Assembly (NCBI GenBank): GCA_947629345.1
Contig: CANRDK010000005.1
Coordinates: forward strand, 1-33,759
Length of the DNA: 33,759 nt
Source: an uncultured Clostridia bacterium
GTDB taxonomy: Bacteria; Bacillota; Clostridia; Christensenellales; Borkfalkiaceae
Direction: 5' to 3'
Shown: one piece after another, positions 9,690-17,751 of the stretch
Position numbering within the stretch: position 1 is the stretch's first letter
Layout: each line of letters begins with the position of its first letter
Program-made: the position numbers and the translations under genes
The notes under the pieces: model-generated
Told to the model about the DNA's origin: nothing
Database searches by the model: none
The model's input: only the letters and a program-made list of their open reading frames with translations

Positions 9690-10255
9690 CCGCTCTGCAT
9701 GACCCGCGCGCTCATCCTGAGCGGTCGATGGCGTCATCCTACCCCGCGCGCTCATCCTGAGGCGTAGCCGAAGGATCCCGTTAAACGCACGGGGGCTTAT
9801 TCCCTCATTCCGAGCCCCGAAGGGGCGAGAGAATCTCGCTTTAAGAACGGAAGTCCGTAGGTTTACGAGATCCCCTCGCTTCGCAACTTCGCGCTACGCG
9901 CTCGTGCCGCGCTTAGTGCAACAAGAATGCGCGCGGGGCGGGATGAGGGGCTGGCCCGAACGGAGTCCCCCTCGCTTCCCCTTGTAGGGGAAGTACCCCG
10001 AAGGGGGGATAGGGTTCAAACCCCTCAGTCACTGCGTGACAGCTCCCCTAAGAGGGGAGCCAAGTCATTCCAATTACGCCCCCACCACAATTTTTAATTT
10101 TTAATTTTTAATTTTTAATTTTAAATTAAAGTCCGTTGGTCTAATGGGATCCTTCGCTACGCTCAGGATGAGCGCAGCGCGCTCAATTTTTAATTACTTC
10201 CGTTGGTTCAACGGGATGCTTCGCTGACGCTCAGCATGAGCGGGCTGCAAAAATT
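9690..10255. repeat. Composite repeat block between ftsY and ylxM
   Basis: Long similarity to 8360-8715; five-hairpin element 9974-10060; (AATTTTT)n; tcatcctgagc repeats. Confidence 0.88.
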
Positions 10256-10279
10256 TCTCTCCCCGTCAAGGAAAAATGC

Positions 10280-10308
10280 TTGACAGGGGGATTTTTCTTT
10301 GCTATAAT
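10280..10308 (+). promoter_or_regulatory. Consensus sigma-A promoter for ylxM-ffh
   Basis: TTGACA-17 nt-TATAAT, both hexamers perfect consensus. Confidence 0.85.
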
Positions 10309-10317
10309 GTCCATACG

Positions 10318-10695
10318 ATGAAAGATCTGAGATATTTGCAGCTGTGGGACGCCTATGGGCCGCTGCTCACCGACAGCCAGCGGGAGATCTGCGAAAAGTA
10401 CTATCTGTACGATCTCTCCCTCTCCGAGATCGCCGAGGAGAAGGGCATCACGAAGCAGGCCGTCTCCGACGCACTCAAGACGAGCCGCGAACTTCTCGAT
10501 TCTTACGAAGAAAAGCTGCACTTCAACGAACAGACGCAAAATTACTCGCTCGCCGTTTCCTTCATGATGACGGACGTGACGCGTGCGCTCGAGGCCTTTA
10601 AGCAAAAATATCCCACTTATGTGCGGGAAATCGACGAAATCATCGAAAAAGTCACGGTCGGCGAAACGGTCGATCTCGACAAAGAGGAGAATTGA
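10318..10695 (+). CDS. ylxM: YlxM-family SRP-associated helix-turn-helix protein
   Basis: MKDLRYLQLWDAYGPLLTDSQREICEKYYLYDLSLSEIAEEKGITKQAVSD; immediately upstream of ffh. Confidence 0.92.
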   Translation: MKDLRYLQLWDAYGPLLTDSQREICEKYYLYDLSLSEIAEEKGITKQAVSDALKTSRELLDSYEEKLHFNEQTQNYSLAVSFMMTDVTRALEAFKQKYPTYVREIDEIIEKVTVGETVDLDKEEN

Positions 10696-12006
10696 ATGGC
10701 GCTCTTTGCATCGCTCTCGGAGCGGCTCAACCATATCTTTTCAAAGCTCACCAAGCGCGGGAAACTCACCGAGCTCGAAATAAAGCAGGCCATGCGCGAG
10801 GTCCGCGTCGCCCTTTTGGAGGCGGATGTCAACCTCAAGGTCGCCAAGGACTTCATCGCAGAGGTCAGCGAAAAGGCGGTGGGCCAGCAGGTTCTGCAGT
10901 CCCTCAACCCCGCCCAGCAGGTCATCAAGATCGTCAACGAGGAGCTCATTGCCCTCATGGGTGCGGGGAATGCCAAGCTCGAAGTGAGCCCCAAGCCCCC
11001 GACCGTCATCATGATGTGCGGTCTGCAGGGCGCAGGTAAGACGACGATGTGTGCAAAACTCGCCGTCCAGCTCAAAAAACAAGGCAAAAAGCCCCTCCTC
11101 GTCGCCTGCGATATCTACCGTCCCGCCGCCATCGACCAGCTCAAAGTCGTTGCAAGCAAGGCGGGTGCGGAGGTGTTCGAAAAGGGCACGCAGGCTCCCC
11201 CCAAAACGGCCAAACAGGCCGTGGAATACGCTCTCAAGATGGGGTTTGACACCGTCGTCATCGACACGGCCGGGCGGCTCCATATCGACGAAAAGCTCAT
11301 GCAGGAGCTTGAGGATATCAAGAAGGAAGTTTCCGTCACCGAGATCCTTCTCACCGTCGACGCCATGACGGGGCAGGACGCTGTGAACGTTGCCGAAACT
11401 TTCAACTCCCGTCTCGACGTCACGGGCGTCATTCTGACCAAACTCGACGGCGATACCCGCGGCGGCGCATGCCTTTCGATCAAGGCCGTCACGGGGAAAC
11501 CCATCAAGTTCATCGGCGTGGGGGAGAAGATCACCGACCTCGAGCCCTTCTATCCCGACCGCATGGCCTCAAGAATTTTGGGCATGGGGGACGTTCTCTC
11601 CCTCATCGAAAAGGCGCAGGAGGCCGTCACCGAACAGCAGGCCAAGGAAATGGAGCGCAAGATGCGCGAAAATTCCTTCACCCTTGCCGATTATCTCACG
11701 CAGTTTGAAACGCTCAAGAAGATGGGCGGCGCGGGGGCCCTCCTCAACATGCTCCCCGGGGCGAACAAGATGAAGCTCAAGGACGGGGACATTGACGAGA
11801 GCAAGATCGAGCGGATCCGCGCCATCATTCTCTCAATGACCCCCAAGGAGAGGGATAACCCCAATATCATCAACTCCTCGCGCAAACGCCGCATTGCCTT
11901 GGGCTCGGGAACGACCGTGCAGGACGTCAACCAGCTTTTAAAGCAATTCGAGCAGACCAAGGAAATGATGAAACGCTTCCGCGGGAAGAAGAGACTGCCG
12001 TTTTAA
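10696..12006 (+). CDS. ffh: Signal recognition particle protein Ffh
   Basis: GLQGAGKTTMCAKLA, DIYRPAAIDQLKV, DTAGRLHIDEKLMQEL, TKLDGDTRGGACLS, C-terminal M domain. Confidence 0.97.
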   Translation: MALFASLSERLNHIFSKLTKRGKLTELEIKQAMREVRVALLEADVNLKVAKDFIAEVSEKAVGQQVLQSLNPAQQVIKIVNEELIALMGAGNAKLEVSPKPPTVIMMCGLQGAGKTTMCAKLAVQLKKQGKKPLLVACDIYRPAAIDQLKVVASKAGAEVFEKGTQAPPKTAKQAVEYALKMGFDTVVIDTAGRLHIDEKLMQELEDIKKEVSVTEILLTVDAMTGQDAVNVAETFNSRLDVTGVILTKLDGDTRGGACLSIKAVTGKPIKFIGVGEKITDLEPFYPDRMASRILGMGDVLSLIEKAQEAVTEQQAKEMERKMRENSFTLADYLTQFETLKKMGGAGALLNMLPGANKMKLKDGDIDESKIERIRAIILSMTPKERDNPNIINSSRKRRIALGSGTTVQDVNQLLKQFEQTKEMMKRFRGKKRLPF

Positions 12007-12186
12007 TGACACCCCCTCAGTCGTCTGTGACGACAGCTCCCCCTCGAGGGGGAGCCGAGGCGCGGCCTGGACGAAGTCACCTTGCCCACCCCTCGAGGGG
12101 TGGGTGCCCCGTAGGGGCGGGAGGGGTGTCGTTCCAATTATGCCCCACCACAATTTTTAATTTTTAATTTTAAATTTTCAATTAGA
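12007..12186. repeat. Hairpin repeat block between ffh and rpsP
   Basis: gctccccctcgagggggagc; cccacccctcgaggggtggg; aatttttaatttttaatttt. Confidence 0.85.
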
Positions 12187-12294
12187 ATGAGCGTCCGTAG
12201 GTTCAATGAGATGCTTACGCTCCCCCCCAAAATCGCAACATATGTTGCAAAAAATCAGTCAAAAATAAAAAATTATCATAGAGAGGTAACAACA

Positions 12295-12588
12295 ATGGTC
12301 AAAATGAGATTGGTCAGAATGGGCGACAAGAAGTCTCCCGTCTACAGGATCGTCGTCGTCGACGCGCGCAAGGCCGCAACAGGTGAGTACATCGAGAAAG
12401 TCGGTTTCTACGATCCCAAGTCCAACCCCGTGACGCTCACGGTGGACGTCGAAAAGGCGAAGGATTGGCTCAGCAAGGGCGTGCAGCCCACCGAAACGGT
12501 GAAGAGCCTCCTCGTGCAGGCGGGCGCCATGGAGAAGCCCACAAAGCTCTCCGCTCCCAAGACCAAGGGAAAGAAAAAGAAGAAGTAA
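12295..12588 (+). CDS. rpsP: 30S ribosomal protein S16
   Basis: [27 protein letters not shown]...; start at 12295 (after gagaggtaacaaca) rather than the track start. Confidence 0.95.
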   Translation: MVKMRLVRMGDKKSPVYRIVVVDARKAATGEYIEKVGFYDPKSNPVTLTVDVEKAKDWLSKGVQPTETVKSLLVQAGAMEKPTKLSAPKTKGKKKKK

Positions 12589-12596
12589 AATGAATT

Positions 12597-12632
12597 CGAT
12601 GAATTCTTTTCAAGGGCGAAAAGAATTCATCG
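12597..12632 (+). other. Perfect 15-bp stem hairpin downstream of rpsP, no T-tract
   Basis: CGATGAATTCTTTTC-aagggc-GAAAAGAATTCATCG. Confidence 0.8.
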
Positions 12633-12789
12633 AGGGGTTAAGTGCCGTATTCCACAATTGCTTTAACGGCCGACAGCTCCGTTTTTCACAGGGGCAGGAA
12701 GCCGCAGGTATGCGGCAAATTGAGTGCGCTGCCGCAAAAGCGTGGTTTTGCTTCGCGCAGTGATTTGGAACGGTCCGTTGAAGCACGGG

Positions 12790-12995
12790 GTCCCCTCGGC
12801 TCCCCTTGTAGGGGAGCTGGCGAGCGAAGCGAGACTGAGGGGTTGGAACCCTATCCCCCGCTGCGCGGGTACTTCCCCTACAAGGGGAAGCAAGGGGGGC
12901 TGCGCGGGTACTTCCCCTACAAGGGGAAGCAAGGGGGCTTCGTTTATGGGATCCTTCGTTGCGCTCTGAATGACGCGGCGGGGACACAGACTTCA
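12790..12995. repeat. Hairpin repeat block between rpsP and khpA, with a 2 x 39-bp tandem
   Basis: ctgcgcgggtacttcccctacaaggggaagcaaggggg starting at 12861 and 12900. Confidence 0.85.
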
Positions 12996-13007
12996 TAAGG
13001 AGAAATT

Positions 13008-13247
13008 ATGTTAGATTTAATCAAGTACATCGTCGATCAGTTCGCCGAGGACAAGGAACATGTCGATTATGTCGTGGAGGAGACGGACGACCGTATCAAC
13101 GTCACCATTCTTCTCTCCGATTCCGACATGGGGAAGGTCATCGGCAGGCAGGGGAAGATCGCCAAGGCGCTCAGGACGCTCGTCCGCGCCGCGACCCCCA
13201 AAAATTCCAAGAAATACAGCATTGAGATCAAGGAACGTGAGGAATGA
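13008..13247 (+). CDS. khpA: KH-domain RNA-binding protein KhpA (YlqC family)
   Basis: 79 aa; DRINVTILLSDSDMGKVIGRQGKIAKALRTLVRAA KH motif; preceded by aaggag. Confidence 0.93.
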   Translation: MLDLIKYIVDQFAEDKEHVDYVVEETDDRINVTILLSDSDMGKVIGRQGKIAKALRTLVRAATPKNSKKYSIEIKEREE

Positions 13248-13255
13248 CAAGATCG

Positions 13256-13285
13256 CCCTGCGGCAGCGGCCGCAGGGTATTTTAT
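13256..13285 (+). terminator. Hairpin/probable terminator after khpA
   Basis: CCCTGCGG-cagcgg-CCGCAGGG followed by tatttta. Confidence 0.6.
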
Positions 13286-13314
13286 AGACCTCCCTTTTCC
13301 GTTCTCTAAAAGTA

Positions 13315-13343
13315 TTGCTTTTTTGTAAGAAATGTGGTATACT
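13315..13343 (+). promoter_or_regulatory. Sigma-A-type promoter upstream of pyrH
   Basis: TTGCTT-17 nt-TATACT. Confidence 0.5.
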
Positions 13344-13369
13344 GGAAAAAATTACATGCGGGGATACTT

Positions 13370-14077
13370 ATGGTTCCGAAATACAAACGCGTTCTTTTAA
13401 AACTTTCGGGCGAGGCGCTTGCGGGGGAACAGAGATTCGGCCTCAACGCAGACGTCATCGCAAAGGTCGTCGATCAGCTCGTCAAAGTCCACGAAATGGG
13501 GGTGGAAATTGCCCTCGTCATCGGCGGCGGCAACTTCTGGCGGGGCAGGCAGGGCACCAATATGGACCGCACCACGGCCGACCAGATGGGCATGCTCGCA
13601 ACCGTGATGAATTCCCTTGCCATGATGGACGCCATCGAGAAGCGGGGGATCCCCACGCGCGTACAGACGGCCCTCAACATGGTCTCCGTCGCAGAACCGT
13701 ATGTGCTGAGAAGGACGCTCCGCCACTTTGAAAAGGGACGGATCGTCATCATCGCCTGCGGTACGGGGAATCCGTATTGCTCCACCGATACGGCGGCAGC
13801 CCAACGCTCCTGCGAGATCGGCGCGGACGTCCTGCTCATGGCGAAGAATGTGGACGGCATTTACGATTCCGACCCCGCCAAGAATCCCAACGCGAAGAAG
13901 TACGACACGCTGACCTTTGAGGAGATCATCGAGAAGCGGCTCAAAGCGATGGACGTCACCGCCGCCACCATGTGCATGGAGAACAACATTCCCGTGCTTG
14001 CCTTTGCGCTCGGCGAGGAGGACGCCATTCTCCGCGCCGTCTGCGGGGAACATTTGGGAACGATGATAACGAACTGA
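13370..14077 (+). CDS. pyrH: UMP kinase
   Basis: MVPKYKRVLLKLSGEALAG...GGGNFWRGRQGTNMDRTTADQMGMLATVMN; start at 13370 preferred. Confidence 0.96.
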   Translation: MVPKYKRVLLKLSGEALAGEQRFGLNADVIAKVVDQLVKVHEMGVEIALVIGGGNFWRGRQGTNMDRTTADQMGMLATVMNSLAMMDAIEKRGIPTRVQTALNMVSVAEPYVLRRTLRHFEKGRIVIIACGTGNPYCSTDTAAAQRSCEIGADVLLMAKNVDGIYDSDPAKNPNAKKYDTLTFEEIIEKRLKAMDVTAATMCMENNIPVLAFALGEEDAILRAVCGEHLGTMITN

Positions 14078-14084
14078 GCGCGAT

Positions 14085-14330
14085 GGCCCTTGGCTCCCCT
14101 TGTAGGGGAGCTGGCGAGCAAAGCGAGACTGAGGGGTTCTGAAACCCTATCCCCCGCTGCGCGGGTACTTCCCCTAAGAGGGGAAGCAAGGGGGGACTGC
14201 GTAACGCTCCCGTTCTCAGCATGACGCCGCATCGGCCCCTTGCCCACCCCTTGAGGGGTGGGTGCCCCGTAGGGGCGGGAGGGGTGTCATACGAACACGC
14301 CACAACTTTTAATTTTCAATTTCAAAAAAA
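14085..14330. repeat. Hairpin repeat block between pyrH and frr
   Basis: gctccccttgtaggggagc...cttcccctaagaggggaag; cccaccccttgaggggtggg. Confidence 0.85.
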
Positions 14331-14340
14331 GGAGAATGAT

Positions 14341-14913
14341 ATGATCGACAACGAAAAAGTGGAAGAGATCTTTTTGAATCTCGAAGACAAGCTCGACAAG
14401 ACGGTGCAGGTCCTGCAGGACGACTATGCGGCGATCCGCGCCGGCCGCGCCAATCCCCACATTCTCGACAAGTTACAGGTGGAGGCCTACGGCGCCATGA
14501 GCCCGCTCCAGCAGCTCGGCAATGTCTCCGTCGCCGACGCAAGATGCCTTGTCATCTCCCCGTGGGATAAGTCCCTCTTAAAGGCCATCGAAAAGGCCAT
14601 TCTTGCCTCCAATATCGGCATTACGCCCACCAACGACGGCACCGTCATCCGCCTCGTGTTCCCCATGCTCACCGAGGAGCGCAGGAAGGAGCTCGTGAAG
14701 CAGGTCCGCAAGATGGGTGAAGACGCCAAGATCGCGGCCCGCAACGTCCGCCGCGAGGCCATGGAGGCCCTCAAGAAGATGAAGACGAACAAGGAACTCT
14801 CCGAGGACGAGAGCAAAAACTGCGAGCAGGACGTGGAAGATGCGGTCGGCAAGTGCATGACCAAGATCGACGGCGTCGTTGCAGGCAAGGAAAAGGAGCT
14901 CATGACCGTCTGA
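14341..14913 (+). CDS. frr: Ribosome recycling factor
   Basis: IRAGRANPHILDKLQVEAYGAMSPLQQLGNVSVADARCLVI...EERRKELVKQVRKMGEDAKIAARNVRREAM; preceded by aaaggag. Confidence 0.96.
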   Translation: MIDNEKVEEIFLNLEDKLDKTVQVLQDDYAAIRAGRANPHILDKLQVEAYGAMSPLQQLGNVSVADARCLVISPWDKSLLKAIEKAILASNIGITPTNDGTVIRLVFPMLTEERRKELVKQVRKMGEDAKIAARNVRREAMEALKKMKTNKELSEDESKNCEQDVEDAVGKCMTKIDGVVAGKEKELMTV

Positions 14914-15587
14914 TGACAGCAAGCCATGTTGCGATCATCATGGACGGAAACGGCCGCTGGGCAAAGAAGCGGCTGCTTCCGCGCGCCGCGGGACATCGGG
15001 CGGGCTTCAAGCGCATGCTCGCCCTGATCGACCATGCCTTTTCGTGCGGGGTCACATGCCTCACCCTCTTTGCGCTCTCAATGGAGAACCTGAGCCGCCC
15101 CAAGGAGGAGCTCGACGGGCTCTTCGGCATCTTCCGCGACTATTTCCCCGCCCAGTCGAGACGGCTGAAGGAGAAGGGGATCGTGCTCCGCGTCATCGGC
15201 AACACCTCCCTCCTCCCCGCCGACATTCAGGAGATGATCTCGGATGCCGAACGTCTGACAGCGGGAGGGGAGAACGGCGCGCTCGTCCTCGCCATTGCCT
15301 ATGGGTCCATGCAGGAGATCGTGGGCGCCGCAAACAGGGCGGTGAGAGAGGGAAAGGAGGTCACCGAGGAGGAATTTTCCGCCCTTCTCGGCACGGCGGG
15401 ACTGCCGCCCCTCGACCTTCTCATCCGCACGGGCGGCGAGGTGCGCCTCTCCAACTTTTTGCTCTATCAGGCGGCGTATGCCGAACTGTATTTCTCAAAA
15501 AAACTCTTCCCCGACTTCTCGAACGGGGATTTTGACAGGGTGATGGAGGCATATTCCCTGCGGGACAGGCGGTTCGGCAGGATCTGA
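14913..15587 (+). CDS. uppS: Isoprenyl (undecaprenyl) diphosphate synthase
   Basis: HVAIIMDGNGRWAKKRLLPRAAGHRAGFKRM...LIRTGGEVRLSNFLLYQAAYAELYF; TGATG overlap with frr. Confidence 0.95.
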   Translation: MTASHVAIIMDGNGRWAKKRLLPRAAGHRAGFKRMLALIDHAFSCGVTCLTLFALSMENLSRPKEELDGLFGIFRDYFPAQSRRLKEKGIVLRVIGNTSLLPADIQEMISDAERLTAGGENGALVLAIAYGSMQEIVGAANRAVREGKEVTEEEFSALLGTAGLPPLDLLIRTGGEVRLSNFLLYQAAYAELYFSKKLFPDFSNGDFDRVMEAYSLRDRRFGRI

Positions 15588-15599
15588 AAGGTAGGTTGT

Positions 15600-16613
15600 A
15601 TGGAGAACGAACAGATCGGCGCACCCGCGCCGAAAAAACTTGACGAATTTTGGGTAAGGCTCATCACGGGCATCGTCTACTGCGCCGTTCTTCTTGCCTT
15701 TTTTGCCCTGAAACTCTTTGTCAGCTACCTCTTTTTCGATGCGCTCCTTTTGGCGTTCACCGTCATCGGGACGTATGAGATGTTGCGTGCGTTTCACGAC
15801 AAGACGACAAAGTCGCAGAAAGTCATCGTCATGCTCTTTGCGACGCTGCTCGTCTTGACCTATGCCATCAGCGATTTCATCTTTGCGGACATTCTCGAGA
15901 TCGCCTTTCCGCTCCCCGGTGCAGACCCCTCCACGACGCCCGGCAGAAACTACTCCGTGTTTATCACGAGCGGCGTGTTCATTGCGGGACTCTCCATTCT
16001 CCTCGCCCTTCTCGTGTTCCGCCACGAGGAGACGACGCTCGAATCGACGGGTTATGCGCTGCTTTCCCTCGTGTATCCCTCCAATCTCATCGTCGTGCTT
16101 GCCGTCTGCAACCACTTCGAAAGTTACTCCGCCCTCGCGCTTCTCTTTGTGTTTGTGCTCTGTCCCTTTGCCGATTCCTTTGCGCTCGTGTTCGGGAGAT
16201 GGCTCGGCAAGAGGTTCCCGAAGAAAATGGCCCCGCACGTCTCCCCCAAAAAGACGGTGGTCGGGGGGCTCGGCGGGCTGTTCGGCGGAGCGCTCGGCGG
16301 CGCAGTCATCTTCTTCTGTTACTACGGCTTAACGCTCATCCCCGCCGACATCCTTGCCCTCTCCCTCGCGCGGGAGGAATTCACCTTCAACCTGCCCGAA
16401 GCCCTCTTCTTCATCGGCCTCGGCGTTCTCACGGCGGTGTTTTCTACCTTTGGCGACCTCGTCGAGAGCGCGATCAAGCGCAAGGCGGGCATCAAGGACA
16501 TGGGCAAACTCCTGCCGGGGCACGGCGGGATCCTCGACAGGATCGATTCCTCCCTCTATGCGGGGCTCATCGTCTGCCTCGTCATGGTCATCAGGATCAT
16601 GATCTTCGGCTGA
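15600..16613 (+). CDS. cdsA: Phosphatidate cytidylyltransferase
   Basis: Multi-TM protein with DSFALVFGRWLGKRFPKKMAPHVSPKKTVVGGLGG and DMGKLLPGHGGILDRIDS signature. Confidence 0.95.
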   Translation: MENEQIGAPAPKKLDEFWVRLITGIVYCAVLLAFFALKLFVSYLFFDALLLAFTVIGTYEMLRAFHDKTTKSQKVIVMLFATLLVLTYAISDFIFADILEIAFPLPGADPSTTPGRNYSVFITSGVFIAGLSILLALLVFRHEETTLESTGYALLSLVYPSNLIVVLAVCNHFESYSALALLFVFVLCPFADSFALVFGRWLGKRFPKKMAPHVSPKKTVVGGLGGLFGGALGGAVIFFCYYGLTLIPADILALSLAREEFTFNLPEALFFIGLGVLTAVFSTFGDLVESAIKRKAGIKDMGKLLPGHGGILDRIDSSLYAGLIVCLVMVIRIMIFG

Positions 16614-16668
16614 GAAGCATATCATATCTTGTATACGGCGTCCGCGAAGGCGGGCGTTTTCAATCCCT

Positions 16669-17751
16669 ATGAAAAAAATCGCACTCATCGGCTGCACGGG
16701 CAGCATCGGGCGGCAGACGGTGGAAGTCGTCCGCTCTCACAGGTCAGAATTTTGTTTTACGACGCTCGTCGCGGGAAGCGACAGGGCGGCGCTTTCCGCG
16801 CTTGCGGCTGAATTCAAGCCCAAGATTGCCTGCCTCGCCGCGGAAATTCCCTCGCACTCCGCCCTCTTTGCGGATGCCGACGTCGCCCTCATCGCCGCGG
16901 GCGGCTTTGCGGGACTTCGCTACACCCTCGCCGCCATCGAGGAGGGAAAGACGGTCGCCCTCGCCAACAAGGAGAGCTTGGTGTGCGGCGGCGAACTCGT
17001 CATGAGCGCGGCAAAGCGCAAGGGCGTGGATATCATTCCCGTGGACAGCGAGCATTCCGCCCTCTTCCAGTGCCTCGGCATGCGAAGGGATACCCCCTTC
17101 AAAAAGCTCATTCTCACGGCGAGCGGGGGCCCGTTTTTGCGCTATAACCCTGAAATTTTGGGGAATGTGACCGCCGCCGACGCCCTCCGCCATCCCACAT
17201 GGAAGATGGGGGCAAAGATCACGATCGACTGTGCGACCCTCCTCAACAAGGGGTACGAAGTCATCGAGGCGAAATGGCTGTACGGGGCGGACTTTTCGCA
17301 GATTCAAGCCGTTGTGCACCCCGAGAGCATTGTCCATTCCCTCGTTCTCTTCGAGGACGGCGCCATGCTCGCCCAACTTGGCTATCCCGATATGAAGCTC
17401 CCCATTCAGCTTGCCCTCACCTACCCCAAGCGGCTCCCCTGCTGCGAAGAGGTGGACCTTGCCAAAGTGGGAACGCTGCACTTTGAGCGGCTGCCCGAGG
17501 AAAAATTCCCCTGCTTCGGCCTCGCAGTTCAGGCGGGAAGGGAAGGGGGGACGGCTCCCACCCTCCTCAACGGGGCGGCGGAGGTCGCCGTGCAGGCCTT
17601 TCTGCAGGGGAGAATAGGATTTTTGAACATTGCGAAGACTATTGAAGATGTTCTCAGCCGCATTCCAACCGAAAAGGCAGAGAGCTACGGAACGCTTTCC
17701 CGTGCGGATGCGCGGGCGCGGGAGGAGGCGCGGCGCTTGATCGATGGATAA
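16669..17751 (+). CDS. dxr: 1-deoxy-D-xylulose-5-phosphate reductoisomerase
   Basis: IALIGCTGSIGRQTVEVVRSH, ANKESLVCGGELVM, DSEHSALFQCL, LTASGGPF. Confidence 0.96.
   Translation: MKKIALIGCTGSIGRQTVEVVRSHRSEFCFTTLVAGSDRAALSALAAEFKPKIACLAAEIPSHSALFADADVALIAAGGFAGLRYTLAAIEEGKTVALANKESLVCGGELVMSAAKRKGVDIIPVDSEHSALFQCLGMRRDTPFKKLILTASGGPFLRYNPEILGNVTAADALRHPTWKMGAKITIDCATLLNKGYEVIEAKWLYGADFSQIQAVVHPESIVHSLVLFEDGAMLAQLGYPDMKLPIQLALTYPKRLPCCEEVDLAKVGTLHFERLPEEKFPCFGLAVQAGREGGTAPTLLNGAAEVAVQAFLQGRIGFLNIAKTIEDVLSRIPTEKAESYGTLSRADARAREEARRLIDG

Noticed and set aside
9974-10060. tRNA or other known ncRNA gene
   Set aside because: The five-hairpin layout lacks tRNA T-loop and anticodon conserved bases, and the element is repeated many times; treated as a repeat family instead.
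10276-10317. Upstream start for ylxM (MLDRGIFLCYNVHT extension)
   Set aside because: It overlaps the -35/-10 promoter hexamers and adds a non-homologous N-terminus.
12235-12248. LexA/DinR SOS box
   Set aside because: The half-site is CAAC..GTTG rather than the Gram-positive GAAC..GTTC, and the motif recurs next to housekeeping genes and terminators rather than SOS genes.
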